64,000 bases of DNA from Diogma glabrata (Eukaryota; Arthropoda; Insecta; Diptera; Cylindrotomidae): contig OY856187.1 of the NCBI GenBank assembly GCA_963693315.1, positions 390,873,269 to 390,937,268 of the forward strand, given 5' to 3'. A program made the position numbers and the translations under genes. Below the pieces are notes generated by a model. That model worked only from the letters and a program-made list of their open reading frames with translations. It was not told the origin of the DNA and made no database searches. This document shows positions 43,440-58,210 of the stretch, in pieces (position 1 is the first letter of the stretch; every line of letters begins with the position of its first letter).

Positions 43440-45127
43440 TTAATTTATAATTAAATTGTATAAAATATTAGAACTAAATGAGACTTGTTCATTCAAAATT
43501 AGAAATGGTGACTTCTTGATAGCTTTATATATTTCAAACTCTTCCAATGAATCCATGAGAGGACCTTTGCTACAAAAATGTAAAACTTTAAAATTATTTT
43601 CGAAACTTGTATATGTATTATTTTCGTTGATTAGATGTTGAGCAAAAATAGATTTTGTATTAAGAATGTTTTTTCTTTTAGGTAAATGTTCCGAAAATCT
43701 TTTTATAAATTTTCTACCTGTTTGGCCAATACAAAATTTATCACAGGAATCACAATTTATTTGATATATGCCAGAGCATTCTTCTAGTTTAGGTTTTTCT
43801 TTGTATTTGAAATTTTTATACAGATTGTTAATTGTTTTGAAAGAAATTTTAAATTTGTATTTTTTAAATTGATTAGTTATTATGTTGGGAAGTTAATTTG
43901 TGTAATTTATAGAAATATATTTTAAATCTGTATTAGGGTTCAATCTGTTTATAGATCTATGATTGTTTATTCTTTTTGAATTTCGATTTAATATTTTATC
44001 AATAATATCTGGGTTAAATCCGTTTTTAATGTCTATAAATTTAATTGTGTCTACTTCATTCTGGAAACTTAAATGATTCATTGGAATAGTAAGTAATCTA
44101 TTTACAAATAAATTATAAGCTGACATTTTTTGAGAATATGGGTGGTGCGAGCTAGAGTTAATTGTAATATCAGTTGTAGTAGGTTTTCTATAAATTTTAA
44201 ACTCAAAATTGTTATTGTTTTTTGATATGGTTAAATCTAAAAAAACATGTTGTCTTTTTCAATTTCAAGAGTAAATTGTATCTTTTTGTTAATTTTGTTC
44301 AAATAATTTTTGAAAAATTCAATTTGCCGAGAAGTTCCATTAAATAATAAAAATATGTCATCAACGTATCTTGAATATGAAATAATTAAATTTTGATATT
44401 TAATTGAATTAGAAAAAATAAATTTATTTTCAAAATGGTTAAGGTATATATTGGCTAATAATCCACTTAATGGTGAACCCATTGCAAGTCCTTCTTCTTG
44501 ACTAAAAAATTGTTTGTTGAAAGTAAAATAATTTTGATCTAAAACAATTTTCATTAATGATATTAGCTCCATAATTTTGCAATCACTTAAAGTTCCTGTA
44601 TTCTTCAAATTATCTTCCAAAATGTTGATGGTATCAGAAACGGGTATGTTAGTATACATATTAGAAATATCGAAAGAAATCATTTTGTATTGTTGCAATA
44701 ATTTAATATTGTTGATTTTTTCAATAAAATCTAAATTATTTTTGATTGAATAATTATTAATAAGTATAATATTGGAACTAATAATCTTAGTGATAGATTT
44801 TGCAATTTTGTATGTAGGTGCCGTAGTATAATTTATAAGAGGTCTTATAGGAATATTTTCTTTATGTAGTTTAGGCAAACCATTAAATTCAGGTGCTTCT
44901 GCATTCATTTGCTTTAGGCTTGATTTTGTTTTGTAATCGAATAAATTGTTGCACAAATTAATCATATCATTTATATTCTTTAAATAGAATTTAGTAGGAT
45001 CACTTTTTAAAATTTTAATGTTATTATTATTAATGAAATCTAAAACTTTTTCGATGTAAATTTGAGCATTAATTAAAACAACTGTATTACCTTTATCAGC
45101 TTCAGTAATCCTTGCATTTTTTTTATT
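43440..45127 (-). pseudogene. Penelope-like element, RT plus GIY-YIG endonuclease, 5'-truncated
   Basis: The minus-strand coding starts mid-protein at about 45110 with ARITEADKGNTVVLIN, a Penelope-like N-terminal RT landmark. The RT core (44965-44237) includes GLPKLHK, SFDISNMYTNIP, EGLAMGSPLSG and YVDDIFLLF, with the catalytic YVDD. A one-base loss in a T-run near 44245 shifts the frame. The frame resumes at about 44235 and a TAA interrupts it at 43893. The C-terminus contains GIYQINCDSCDKFCIGQTGRKFIKRFSEH, split here by position: GIY at about 43765 and CIGQTGR at about 43725, the GIY-YIG nuclease module. The end is the TAA at 43440. Penelope-like elements pair this RT with GIY-YIG for target-primed integration. 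The copy is truncated at its 5' end and inactive. Confidence 0.9.
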
Positions 45128-45229
45128 TCAATTAATTAAAATAATTAGTAATAATAACAAAATTTCCAATTAACTATTTTTAATAAAATACACATTTTTT
45201 AAAACTTCAAGACCAAAAATGCAAAATAG

Positions 45230-45377
45230 AAAAATAGTATAAAAAACTCGTTTCATAAGACGTTTTATTGCACTTATCCTTTAGAAAACTCCCCGCTGAG
45301 CGGGTCTTTTTCTAAACAGATTTCGTGCGATAAAATCGTCGATTATGAAACTAGTTTCTTAATATACTATTATATAA
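45230..45377. mobile_element. Palindromic foldback element with a GC-rich hairpin at its centre
   Basis: Inverted arms TAGTATA-AAA-CT-GTTTCATAA pair across about 148 bp. The central part, TTTAGAAAA-CCCGC-TGA-GCGGG-TTTTCTAAA (about 45281-45317), forms a near-perfect stem-loop. No coding capacity; probably a tiny MITE. Confidence 0.7.
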
Positions 45378-47461
<2,084 letters not shown>

Positions 47462-48241
47462 CGATATGAGGTATAACGGAATTTAGCGGCACTCTCACGG
47501 TCGCATTTTTCGACCTACACCAAAATAATTTTCTGTGTATGTTTCGGCAAATATTGTCTTGGACAAGTTCGTGAACTGGCCATATCCGGGTACCGGTTAA
47601 GCGGCTAGAGCCTAAAAAGTTGAAAAATCTAGGGCGCTATAACTTCCGTTTGAATAATAATATTTTAATCAAATTTAAAAATATTGAATATTTGAACCTT
47701 TTTTTATCATTTTTATCTAGATGACTACTTTGGCGTTTCAGGTTCTTCAAAAATCAGCTGTTTTAAAAATTTACTAAACTTTGCTGCCCTTGATCTAGCT
47801 GAAATGGCCAAGCTCATATTTGAAAACTTTTTTTCACGTACTTAAAATATAAATCTTTCCAAAATTTTCAAAAATAATAGTTTAAGTCTAACGGTTGAGA
47901 CCCTACGGCTGTTGAAATGAAAACAAACGCAAAAGGCAATGCTTTCATCATGTTTCAGTTTATGTTATTTAAATTCATCTTAGCTTTTAAACATATTTTT
48001 CAATTATAGCCTCAAAAAATTTCAGCTTTCTAACCCAAAAGGTTCCATTTTTATAAGCATTATAATGCAACCCTTACAAGAAAAATATCAACCCATTTAA
48101 TACCATAGAAAAATTATCAAAATCTCTTTTGTTTTTATTTTTTTTACTAAGTAACCGTTTGAAAAAAGATTAAATAAGAACAAAAAAACACAACAACAAA
48201 AGATGATTTTGAAATAAAATTGTTTGATAATGTTATAAATT
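47462..48241. other. No gene seen
   Basis: Unremarkable AT-rich sequence. Confidence 0.4.
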
Positions 48242-48455
48242 ATGTGTGATGGTATAATTGTAGTTGTGACGTAGTTCATTTGAACTTTGGTGGATTTAAT
48301 ATGTTATTAAAAGTAGTTTAAACCAACTTAAATAAAACTTTTCCGAAATGTGTGATGGTATAATTGTAGTTGTGACGTAGTTCATTTGAACTTTGATGGA
48401 TTTAATATGTTATTAAAAGTAGTTTAAACCAACTTACATAAAACTGTTCCGAAAT
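48242..48455. repeat. Tandem duplication, two units of 106 bp
   Basis: ATGTGTGATGGTATAATTG begins at 48242 and again at 48348. The units differ by only a few substitutions (for example TTGGTGG against TTGATGG), so the duplication is recent. Confidence 0.9.
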
Positions 48456-49440
48456 TGTATTGATGGAGTTAGTTCGGATAATGTATTTAATTTGGTTCGA
48501 TAATTTTTTTGAATTATTCTGTTTCTACTTATATTTTTTATTTAAACTAATCTGACTTTTCAAATTTTATTTGGACACAAAACCGTCTGACCCCGAAATC
48601 TACCTATTTCTAGCGGATATACCTGCCGCTGGGATTTTTTTTTACTCAACTCACAACAACACAAAGATACCTTCCAAGACCTAGGTCCTACAACAACATG
48701 CGTTATGAGGTGATGGTGGTCGCTTTTTTTAAGTGGTTGTGGATTAAAGGCACTCGAGACTATTGAATTCAATTTTGCAACCACGACTTAAAAACAAAGA
48801 TGTGTAGGGAATATTTATCTGCATTTTTTCACCATTGTAATATAATTTATTGATTTAATTGTATTGAAACTGTTTGACGAAATATTTAAAAAAATATTAT
48901 ATATTATTTTAAAAAGTTCTTGTTTTATTTGGCAAATATTTTTAATTTTATTTTATATATCAATATTTATTTAATATATTTATAAAATAAAACGATCGGT
49001 TTCGGTACATTCTACCGTTTTCAAGAAAAATAATATTAATTAAATAAAAGCATTACACTTTGCAGAAGTCAACCAAAATTTTTAAACGAAATAACAACTA
49101 CTAAATCAAAATATTTTAACATTTGTAAAAATAAAGAGAGAAAAAAAGGATGAAAGAATGAAAGTTATGGCCACAAACATGTTAATAAATAAATATGTAT
49201 ATATTAATAGATATAAATCCATAAGGGTAAACCATTACATAGCCTCTTCTATTTTAAATTTCTAATAATAATATCAAACACCTCAGGGTTAGTTAACGGC
49301 GAAAAAATGATATCAGTTTGTAAATTTTAATAAATTTTTGATTTGAAAAACAGCTTTTCTAATTTAAAATGATTGAAGTATATCAAGCTTAGTACCTTTA
49401 CTTTCATAATAAAGAATTTTTAAATTTAAATTATTATTCA
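48456..49440. other. No supported gene
   Basis: AT-rich DNA. A 74-codon minus-strand frame at 48560-48784 overlaps a dispersed-repeat fragment (ACAACAACATGCGTT near 48691) and is not supported as a gene. Confidence 0.4.
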
Positions 49441-49870
49441 AAGGTTTTCAGATAACAAATTATTCGGAAAAGTTAAAAAAGAATGTCCATATCTCAAAGC
49501 TCAAAAGTGCTCAGCTGAACGGGCTTCAAAACATCGACCTGTTTGTCCAATATACGAAGCGTCACACTCATGAAATGATAGCTGTTAAACTTCACTTTTA
49601 GAAAAAATAAATTTTTGTTTCATTTTATTATTTATAAGAAGGTTATGTAAATTATGATTATATTATAGAAAGATCAAATCAAATGCGTGTATTTAGGAAT
49701 ATGTATCCTAGTTTTTGGTTTTCTTTCCATTGTAATAAATTTTACGTCAATGTTTTGTTTCTGGTACACAAAATGGATAAATTTGCCTCAAAGCGGGATG
49801 TTTGAGTTTTTTGTTAAGAACTTTATGATCCAAAGTTGGTTTGAAACCATTTTCCCTACCGATGTTTAAA
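49440..49870 (-). pseudogene. Second Penelope-like relic (linker and GIY-YIG region)
   Basis: Minus-strand fragments read NGFKPTLDHKVLNKKLKHP (about 49850-49790), matching the linker after the RT in Penelope-like proteins, and CDASYIGQTGRCFEARSAEHF (about 49566-49504), a GIY-YIG core with the YIGQTGR signature. Stops interrupt both. It diverges from the copy at 43440-45127, so it belongs to a different family or is much older. Confidence 0.75.
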
Positions 49871-50154
49871 ATATGTAGTGTTAAATTCTTAAATAAAATT
49901 TAAAGAAGATGGTGGGATTTTTGTAAGTCTATCAACTAGCGAATAAAGAGCTGAATGTTTAATATTCAGAGAATTATTGGAAGAAGGGTATTAAAGCTAC
50001 AAAAAACATCAAAAATGTAAATTTTAGTTCGTGAAAAAGGTGCAGTTGAAAGTTTAATAGTCAAAACTATATGCTCAGTACAAAAAGAAGTGATATCCTC
50101 GAGTGTGAAACAAAACATTTCCAAATAATTAGGTGTTTTATACATGACTTGAAC

Positions 50155-51240
50155 TACACTCTAAAAAAAAATAGTGATAATTTACTCTTATAATAGGAGG
50201 TAACTGAATGCCTCCTATTATAATGGTAAATTTACAACAGTGCGTAAAATAAAAATATTTACACATTTTGTCGTAATTCATCATTTGGTTTAAGAATGTA
50301 TTATTACACAAAAAACATTATTTGTTAGGCATATTCGAAGTATGTTTACCTATATTTTGATGGAAATCTACAACCAATTAGCTAAATATACACACAAAAC
50401 CACAAAAAATTGTGTAAATTTACATCGAGTTGTTTAAATTTAAAATCTTTTTGAAAGATTTTTACACCCTAAAAGAAGTATATTGCCACGAAGCTACTCG
50501 ATTTTAATCCACTACTATCTGTGTAATACCTCAATCAAAGATTATTGATAGTCTATGAAGGGCACTGGGCAGCTGAAAATGTTTATGGTTTTATATAAGG
50601 AAGTAATTCGAATGGTAGTATTATTGTTTAACATCTAGTGTATGAAATGAATGTTTTTGGACCACCTGTAATTAGTAAAGTGTTGTTTGAAGAAAGCATT
50701 GGTTCTAATAAATAAACATAAAATAACTTTTTTTGTTTAATTTTGTATATAATAAAAGTAACAATAAAATATTTTAAACTAATACAAATTATAAAATTAA
50801 TAAGTTACCATTTTTTAATTTAATTTATTTTAAAATTTTTTTTTTGAATCAATGCCTTTCAACACACTTTTAAAAATGAAACAAAGAAAGTATATATATA
50901 TATAAAATATTACAATGGGCATAAACTATACGGTTTATTTTTACATCGAATGTTGTGTTTTTACAATGCAAATATTTAAATTTACGTAGTTGGGTGGATA
51001 CAGAACACAAGCAAAATGAATAATACAACTTTATATGTACTAAAAGCACAAGTTAATTTAAAAAGACATAAGTTATCGCAATATTACACATTTGTTCGAA
51101 TTTTTAAACTTATGATTTTTAGATACGAACTTTTGGTTTAAGATTTTACCACGGTTGGAAAATTACACCAAAAAAGACGCTAACTTATAGTTATTATCAC
51201 CGTGACTTTACGCCTCATTATCTCTATTTTTTAGAGTGTA
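50155..51240. mobile_element. TA-flanked MITE, 1082 bp, CACTCTAAAAAA ends
   Basis: The element 50157-51238 has inverted ends CACTCTAAAAAA...TAGTGATAAT on the left and, reversed, CACTCTAAAAAATAGAGATAAT on the right. TA lies on both sides. The uninterrupted sister arm at about 58290 shows the empty site. No transposase; a Tc1/mariner-type non-autonomous element is likely. Near its left end CTTATAATAGGAGG and CCTCCTATTATAATG (about 50188-50225) form a strong internal hairpin. Confidence 0.85.
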
Positions 51241-51706
51241 CTTACTTTGTCACTCGGATTAGAGATTAGAATTAGAAACAACTTCAACTAACTAGGTATT
51301 AAAACAAAAGTTTCTAGTAAAAGTACAAAATAATTTTATTTATTTATTTATATTCGAATGCAAATGTAGAATGCGATATTTATACGATTGACTGAATCGA
51401 GAGAAGGGCAGAACTATCACAAAACCTCAGTGACAGTTAAGACTTTTATTTAATGAGAAATATTATATACAAAAAGAAAATTCTATAAAAGAAATGCAAG
51501 CTAATTTATTAGTTAGTATTTTATACTGCAGACCCTAGTTTGTAGGTTAAGAACATGTTATTTGAACAGCATTTCATTAAAGTTATAATCTGTTGGTTCT
51601 GAGATTTCGTGATGGTTTCGCACTTCTCTCGATTCAGTCGATTGTATAAATATCGCATTCCACATTTGCATTCGAATATAAATAAATAAATTAAATTATT
51701 TTGTAC

Positions 51707-52380
51707 TGTTACGATTGCAGAAAAATCTAGACGATTACAGAAAGATCTAAACGATTACGGTCACTTCCAGGAAAATAAAATCAACAAAACACAACAGAAA
51801 GTGAATGAAATAGTGTTGTTGTTGTTGTACATGTTCTTAGAATTAAGGTCTATTTGTTTTATGATTTTATAAATCAAATCAACGTAACGTAAAATAATCG
51901 AATATTCTAATATTTTCTCAAGGTTTCTAAAAAGTTACCTAGAAATTTCTAGAGATTAAGCAGAAGGTATATAAGGAAATTGTTTCTTGTAGTTTTTAAT
52001 TAGTTTATTTTAAACCTGCGATTGTGAAGTTAAAAATTATAAAAGTGATCTTTAAATTAGTTTTTGTGTAAAGTTTTTGTAAATAAAGTTATAAGTGTTA
52101 TTAAATAGAAATAATTTGTGTATTATTTTGAACGTTGAGTTACTGGAAATTTCTACAATAAACCGTTGGAGTTTCTGAAGCTGTTGGAAGAATATTCTAG
52201 TCAAGAATATTGTTTGCTGTATTGTTTTCCTGTTGTTGTGAAACAATTAAGGTGTTGAATACTTAATAAAACCTGGTGTTTGTGCTTACTAATCAGTGAT
52301 CGAACTCAGGAAGAGATTGGGAATTGCGTTTATCGAATTGTGAGTAGGCAAATTTGAAGGAAGTTTGGAAAAACGTAACA
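51707..52380 (+). repeat. Element C 5' LTR
   Basis: 674 bp, TGTTACG to CGTAACA. The short frames inside it (for example 52052-52246 minus) are not genes and recur in the 3' LTR. Confidence 0.94.
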
Positions 52381-52414
52381 TTGGTGACATCGGCGGATTA
52401 GTTAGCTGTTAATA

Positions 52415-53926
52415 ATGGTTTTATTAAGTGATTTGAAGGTTCTTGAGTTAAAGAAAGAACTATAACAACGTGGATTGGCAACAACCGGCAACAAAACTGA
52501 ATTAACGATACGGCTTCGAGAAGCTATGGAAGCTAGTGGAGTAGTTGTGGAAAGTTACCAGTTTGGAGTGATTAGTACAAATAATGATCTAGTGGCAGCT
52601 GATGAGGAGAAAAGTTTTGTTGCAGAAACAACAACTTCATTGCCATCTGGAAATTGTGATTTTACACAGTTAATGACTATGATGCAACAGATGAGTTTGA
52701 ACATCAGTCAACAGAATCAGCAATTAGCTGCCGTAAACGCTAATATGGTTGCCAATAAACAAGAAATGAATCAGCAACTGGATGCCGTAAATGCCAACAT
52801 GAATCAACAGTTGGAGAAAGTCAACAATAATATGGCTGCAAATAAGGAAGAAATCAGCTGCAACATCAATCAACAAATGGCTGCTACCAAAGAAGAGATT
52901 ACTGCAACACTTGCTGCAAATAAAGATGAGATGAACCAGCAAATAAATGAGTTGAATATTAGCATAAATCAACACTTAGACGAGAAGCTTCTACAAATGT
53001 CAACGGCATTCGATGTTAAAGTCGAGAAAATTCAAAACGAAATTGAAGAATTTGAGCGTGACTTGAATAAAGTTGTAACTAAAGTTGACGATTTTGAGAA
53101 GAGGTTGCAGGATGTTGAAACAGCTAAAGTTACTTCACAGCTGGTACAACAGATAGCAAATATTAAATTGAAACCACCATCGTATGACGGTACCACATCT
53201 TTCGGCATCTTCAAGTTCCAGTTCGATACCGCAGCAGATCAAAATGTTTGGAACGCCGCAAATCGTCTTGCTGCATTGATAGTTGCACTTAAAGGGGAAG
53301 CAGCTGAAGCATTACAGGCAGTTATAGAAAACGATCGCAAAAGTTATGCTGAAGTGATGAATGCGTTGGAACGAAAATATGGCAGCGACCACAAAAAGGA
53401 GCTATACCGGATCGAGTTAAAGGGTCGCTTGCAACGGAATGGAGAAAGCATTCAGGACTATTCTTCGGCAGTAGAACGCCTTGTACATTTGGCACACTCG
53501 AATACTCCACCGAATTTTATGGAGAAAATGAAGATCGAGGCGTTTACTGATGGTATTCGTGATCCAGAAACACGAAAAGCAGTAATGTTGTCGCCAAAAG
53601 CAACATTCGCAGAAACTATTGCTTATGCCTTAACGAATGAAACTGCGCAAGCAATTATTAAACCATCAATTAAAATACGCCGGGTGGAGTTGGCTGATCA
53701 AAACAACTACAAGTCAAGACCACGAGAGAGTATACGAAGTGATAGAATTCGATGCTGGTTATGTGGCAAGTTGGGCCATATTTCGAGAGAATGTCGAGAT
53801 GTTAGAAGGAAACGAGCAAGATCAGCATCGCCTATGCAGCGACGTCAAGCAGAAGAACGGGTGCAGCAAGCTAGGGAAGACGATAGAGCAGCACCGCATC
53901 AGTTAAACTACAACGAGTCAGCCTAA
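52415..53926 (+). pseudogene. Gag of element C, SAP domain plus CCHC knuckle, one early stop
   Basis: The likely start is the ATG at 52415, which opens an N-terminal SAP-like DNA-binding module (LKVLELKKEL, then QRGLATTGNKTELTIRLREA). A TAA at 52463-52465 interrupts this module after 16 codons. The frame then stays open for 483 codons. Residues about 65-230 form a long coiled coil rich in Gln, Asn and Glu with repeated NMNQQL-type heptads. A retrotransposon Gag capsid region follows (PPSYDGTTSFGIFKFQFD to about residue 390). A CWLCGKLGHISREC zinc knuckle and a basic tail end it. Gag packages the RNA. SAP modules occur in some insect Ty3/gypsy Gags and may help nuclear or chromatin access (inference). 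The frame changes by -1 between the end of Gag and protease. Confidence 0.88.
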
Positions 53927-53928
53927 AG

Positions 53929-56900
53929 GGGCGTAAGCTGGCTCCCACAACCGATTGCCCCATAACCTTCATCCATGTTTCGAGATTGACAAGGGGAGGT
54001 GACAGCCTTACTGTTAGGGCTAATATTGATGGAAAAAGTTGTGTCATCACGTTAGATACGGGAGCAACAAATACAATTGTCCGCACTGATATTGTGAAAG
54101 GGAAACTAAAACCAGCAGGGAGATACCGGATGCAGACAGCTACTGGCGAAAGTGCAAGTATTAAAGGAAAGAAAGTGGTCAAATTTGAAATAGGGAATAC
54201 TCACTTTCAACATGAAGTGGTGGTAGCTGACATTGTGGATGAAGTCATCCTAGGCATGGACTTCATGAGGCCAAATGGATTCGTTATTGATGCTGGCAAA
54301 GGAGTACTCACTTACGGAAATGTTGAGTTGCCACTCCAATTTAATGGTGAAGATTCGAACTGTGTTCGTCGAATAATATTAGATCACAGGGAAAAGCTGC
54401 CACCCCAATCAGAAACAATCATTTGGGGAAAATTGGAAGGAGGTTCTGGGTCACCCAGGTTGTGGGTTGTAGAAGCCAACAAAGAACATCAAAATTTTAA
54501 AGAAGTCGTTATAGGGAAAACTTTAGTTAGATCGGATGCTGATTACAAAATACCAGTAAGAGTTTTAAATCTGTCAGATACCCAGAAAACAATGAAAAAA
54601 GGATCAATCATAGGACAATGTGAAGAGGTAGCTAAAATAATAAAGTGCGAGCAGAAAAACATCAATAGCTCGGTCAACACAAAACAACAAAAAGCAGAAA
54701 TGGAACAACTTGTGCAGAAATGGACAGAAGGACTTTCAGAAGAGCAGAAGAAAGCAGCACGTCAATTGTTGGAGCGGCACAAGTCTGTATTCTGTAGTAC
54801 ATCTGAAGGGAATGGCAGAACCAATATGGTAAAACATCGTATTGACACCGGAGCAGAAAAGCCGATACGCCAGGCACCAAGGAGATTACCATTAGCTAAA
54901 AGAGAGGAAGCTGATAAAATGGTAAGAGATATGAAAGAAGCTGGTGTAATTGAGCTTTCAGACAGTCCCTGGAGCTCACCTGTGGTGTTAGTTGGCAAGA
55001 AAGATGGGAGCTTGAGATTTTGTGTTGACTACAGGAAACTAAACATAGTTACTAAGAAGGATAGCTACCCATTGCCTAGGATTGATGATACACTAGATAC
55101 ATTATCGGGTTCAAGATTGTTTTCAACACTGGATCTGCAGAGTGGTTACTGGCAGGTGGAAGTTGCAGAGGAAGATCGGGAGAAAACGGCGTTCAGTGTA
55201 GGTAATGGACTATGGCAATTTAATGTCATGCCATTTGGGTTATGCAACGCTCCCGCAACTTTCGATAGATTAATGGAACGGGTACTTAAAGGCTTGCACT
55301 GGAAAACATGCCTTGTATATTTGGATGACATCATCGTCATGGGTAAAGACTTTGATGACCACTTGAAGAACTTGGCGGAGGTACTGGAAAGGTTGCAAGC
55401 AGCTGGTTTAAAATGAAGTCCCAAATAGTGTTCACTTTTCAAGGAAGAAGTAAAATATTTGGGACACAAGGTTACGGCAATGGGAATTCATACAGATTCC
55501 GACAAGATTGCAGCAGTTATGAACTGGCCAAGACCGAAGAATCTACATGAACTACGAAGCTTCCTTGGATTGTGCACATATTACAGACGGTTTGTGCCAG
55601 GATTCGCCAACGTTGCCAAAAGTCTGCATGAGTTAACAAGAAAAGATAAAGCATTTGAATGGAATGAACCTCAGGAACAAGCATTTGTGGAGCTCCGAAG
55701 GAGATTGTGTACGGCTCCAATTCTATCCTATCCTATACCAAATGTTCAGTTTATTTTGGATACTGATGCCAGTAATGAAGGTATAGGAGGAGTATTGTCG
55801 CAGAAAATAGATGGTCAGGAAAAGGTGATAGCTTATTTCTCGAAAATGTTATCAAAGCCGGAGCGAAATTATTGTGTTACCCGGAAGGAGTTATTGGCCA
55901 TTATGGAATGCGTCAAACATTTTCATAAATACTTGTATGGTCAGAAATTTCATCTCAGAACTGACCATGGTGCGTTAAGGTGGTTACTCCAGTTTAAAAA
56001 TCCAGAGGGACAAGTAGCACGTTGGATGGAACGGTTGCAGGCGTACGATTTGGACATTGAACATCGAAAGGGTACTGCACATGGGAACGCTGATGCATTA
56101 TCGAGACGACCCTGTGAAGTTGAATGCAAGCATTGCAGTCGTCAAGAAAATAAGGAGAACATCATCGATGTACGATTACTACAAGTGCTACCTGACGATG
56201 AATGGACAGCTGAAGCCATAAGAAAAGATCAATTAGAAGATCCGGATATTGCACCCATCATCGAGTTCAAGGAAAAGGGTTGCAAACCAGTATGGGGAGA
56301 AATTTCTGATAAAACTCCAACTTTGAAGGCGTACTGGGCGCAATGGGACAGTCTCCAGTTAGAGAATGGATGCCTAAAGAGAATATGGGAAAGCTCAGAT
56401 GGCAAGATAAAGCAATCCCTTACAGTGGTACCAAAAGGGAAAATAGAAGCAGTACTGAAGGAGTATCACGAAGGAACGAGTGGAGGTCACCTTGGGATCA
56501 ATAAGACTCTTGCAAAAATACGACAACGGTTTTACTGGTCAGGGACTCGGCAATCAATTGTGGAGTGGTGTCAAAAATGCGATAAATGTGCGGCGGTGAA
56601 AGGACCCGTACGAAGAAGTCATAGAAAAATGAAGCAATACAATGTAGGTGCTCCATTTGAAAGGATCGCAATGGATGTAGCGGGACCATTTCCAACAACT
56701 GATAATCAGAATAAATATGTGCTTGTGATCATGGACTACTTCAGTAAGTGGCCGGAAGTGTGTGCGATTCCCAACCAGGAAGCAACCACAATCGCTGAAG
56801 CTGTGATAAATAATTGGATTAGCCGCTATGGAGTTCCTATGGAGATTCACACCGATCAGGGACGGAACTTCGAGTCAGCTGTATTCCAGGAAATTTGTCA

Positions 56901-57525
56901 AATGCTGGGGATTAACAAAACGAGGACGACAGCTTCACACCCACAGTCAGATGGGATGGTTGAGAGATTCAATGCTACTTTGGAGGAATTTCTAGCTAAA
57001 GTGGTCAGTAAGAATCAACGTAACTGGGATCAACACATTCCTTTATTTTTGATGGCATACAGATCAGCAGTTCATGACACCACGACCATGACACCAGCTC
57101 AAACTATTTTTGGAAGTGATTTAAGACTTCCTGGAGACCTCAAATTTGGAGCGGTACCATCAACATCATTGTCTGCGCAAGAATACGTCAACCGAATCCG
57201 GGAGAACCTTGAGGATATTCACAAGCTTGTTCGGCAGAAGATACAACTGACTAGTGATAGAATGAAAGCCCGATATGATATACGATCTAATAATAAAGGT
57301 TTTGAAGAAGGACAATTAGTATGGCTACACAACCCACAACGAAAACGAGGGTTATCACCAAAACTGCAAGCTGGATGGGAAGGACCTTACAACATTATAA
57401 CGAAGTTGAATGACGTAGTTTATAGAATTAAGAAAGGCCATCGAGGCAAAGCGAAAGTAGTACATTTGGAAAGATTGGCCTTATACAAAGGAGAGCTAGA
57501 TCCTGTTCGGGACGAACAGGCTTAA
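53929..57525 (+). pseudogene. Pol of element C (protease, RT, RNase H, integrase), two stops in RT
   Basis: The protease carries LDTGATNTI (about 54052) and LGMDFM. RT carries LPRIDDTLD, FSTLDLQSGYWQ, MPFGLCNAP and YLDDIIVMG (54985-55416). Two stops, TGA at 55414 and TAG at 55426, then fall in the RT connection region, in frame with KYLGHKVT and the rest of Pol (55459-57525). RNase H has LDTDASNEGIGG, a Glu in TRKELLA and RTDHGAL. Integrase has an H-H-C-C finger (HEGTSGGH to CDKC) and D, D and E in AMDVAGP, HTDQGRNF and DGMVERFN. A C-terminal module with GPYNIITK and VVHLERL precedes the stop at 57525. All catalytic residues are present, so only the stops inactivate it. The order PR-RT-RH-IN defines Ty3/gypsy. 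Confidence 0.92.
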
Positions 57526-57536
57526 GTGGAGGGTAT

Positions 57537-58210
57537 TGTTACGATTGCAGAAAAATCTAGACGATTACAGAAAGATCTAAACGATTACGGTCACTTCCAG
57601 GAAAATAAAATCAACAAAACACAACAGAAAGTGAATGAAATAGTGTTGTTGTTGTTGTACATGTTCTTAGAATTAAGGTCTATTTGTTTTATGATTTTAT
57701 AAATCAAATCAACGTAACGTAAAATAATCGAATATTCTAATATTTTCTCAAGGTTTCTAAAAAGTTACCTAGAAATTTCTAGAGATTAAGCAGAAGGTAT
57801 ATAAGGAAATTGTTTCTTGTAGTTTTTAATTAGTTTATTTTAAACCTGCGATTGTGAAGTTAAAAATTATAAAAGTGATCTTTAAATTAGTTTTTGTGTA
57901 AAGTTTTTGTAAATAAAGTTATAAGTGTTATTAAATAGAAATAATTTATGTATTATTTTGAACGTTGAGTTACTGGAAATTTCTACAATAAACCGTTGGA
58001 GTTTCTGAAGCTGTTGGAAGAATATTCTAGTCAAGAATATTGTTTGCTGTATTGTTTTCCTGTTGTTGTGAAACAATTAAGGTGTTGAATACTTAATAAA
58101 ACCTGGTGTTTGTGCTTACTAATCAGTGATCGAACTCAGGAAGAGATTGGGAATTGCGTTTATCGAATTGTGAGTAGGCAAATTCGAAGGAAGTTTGGAA
58201 AAACGTAACA
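57537..58210 (+). repeat. Element C 3' LTR
   Basis: 674 bp, nearly identical to 51707-52380. Preceded by a purine-rich tract and followed by GTAC. Confidence 0.94.
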
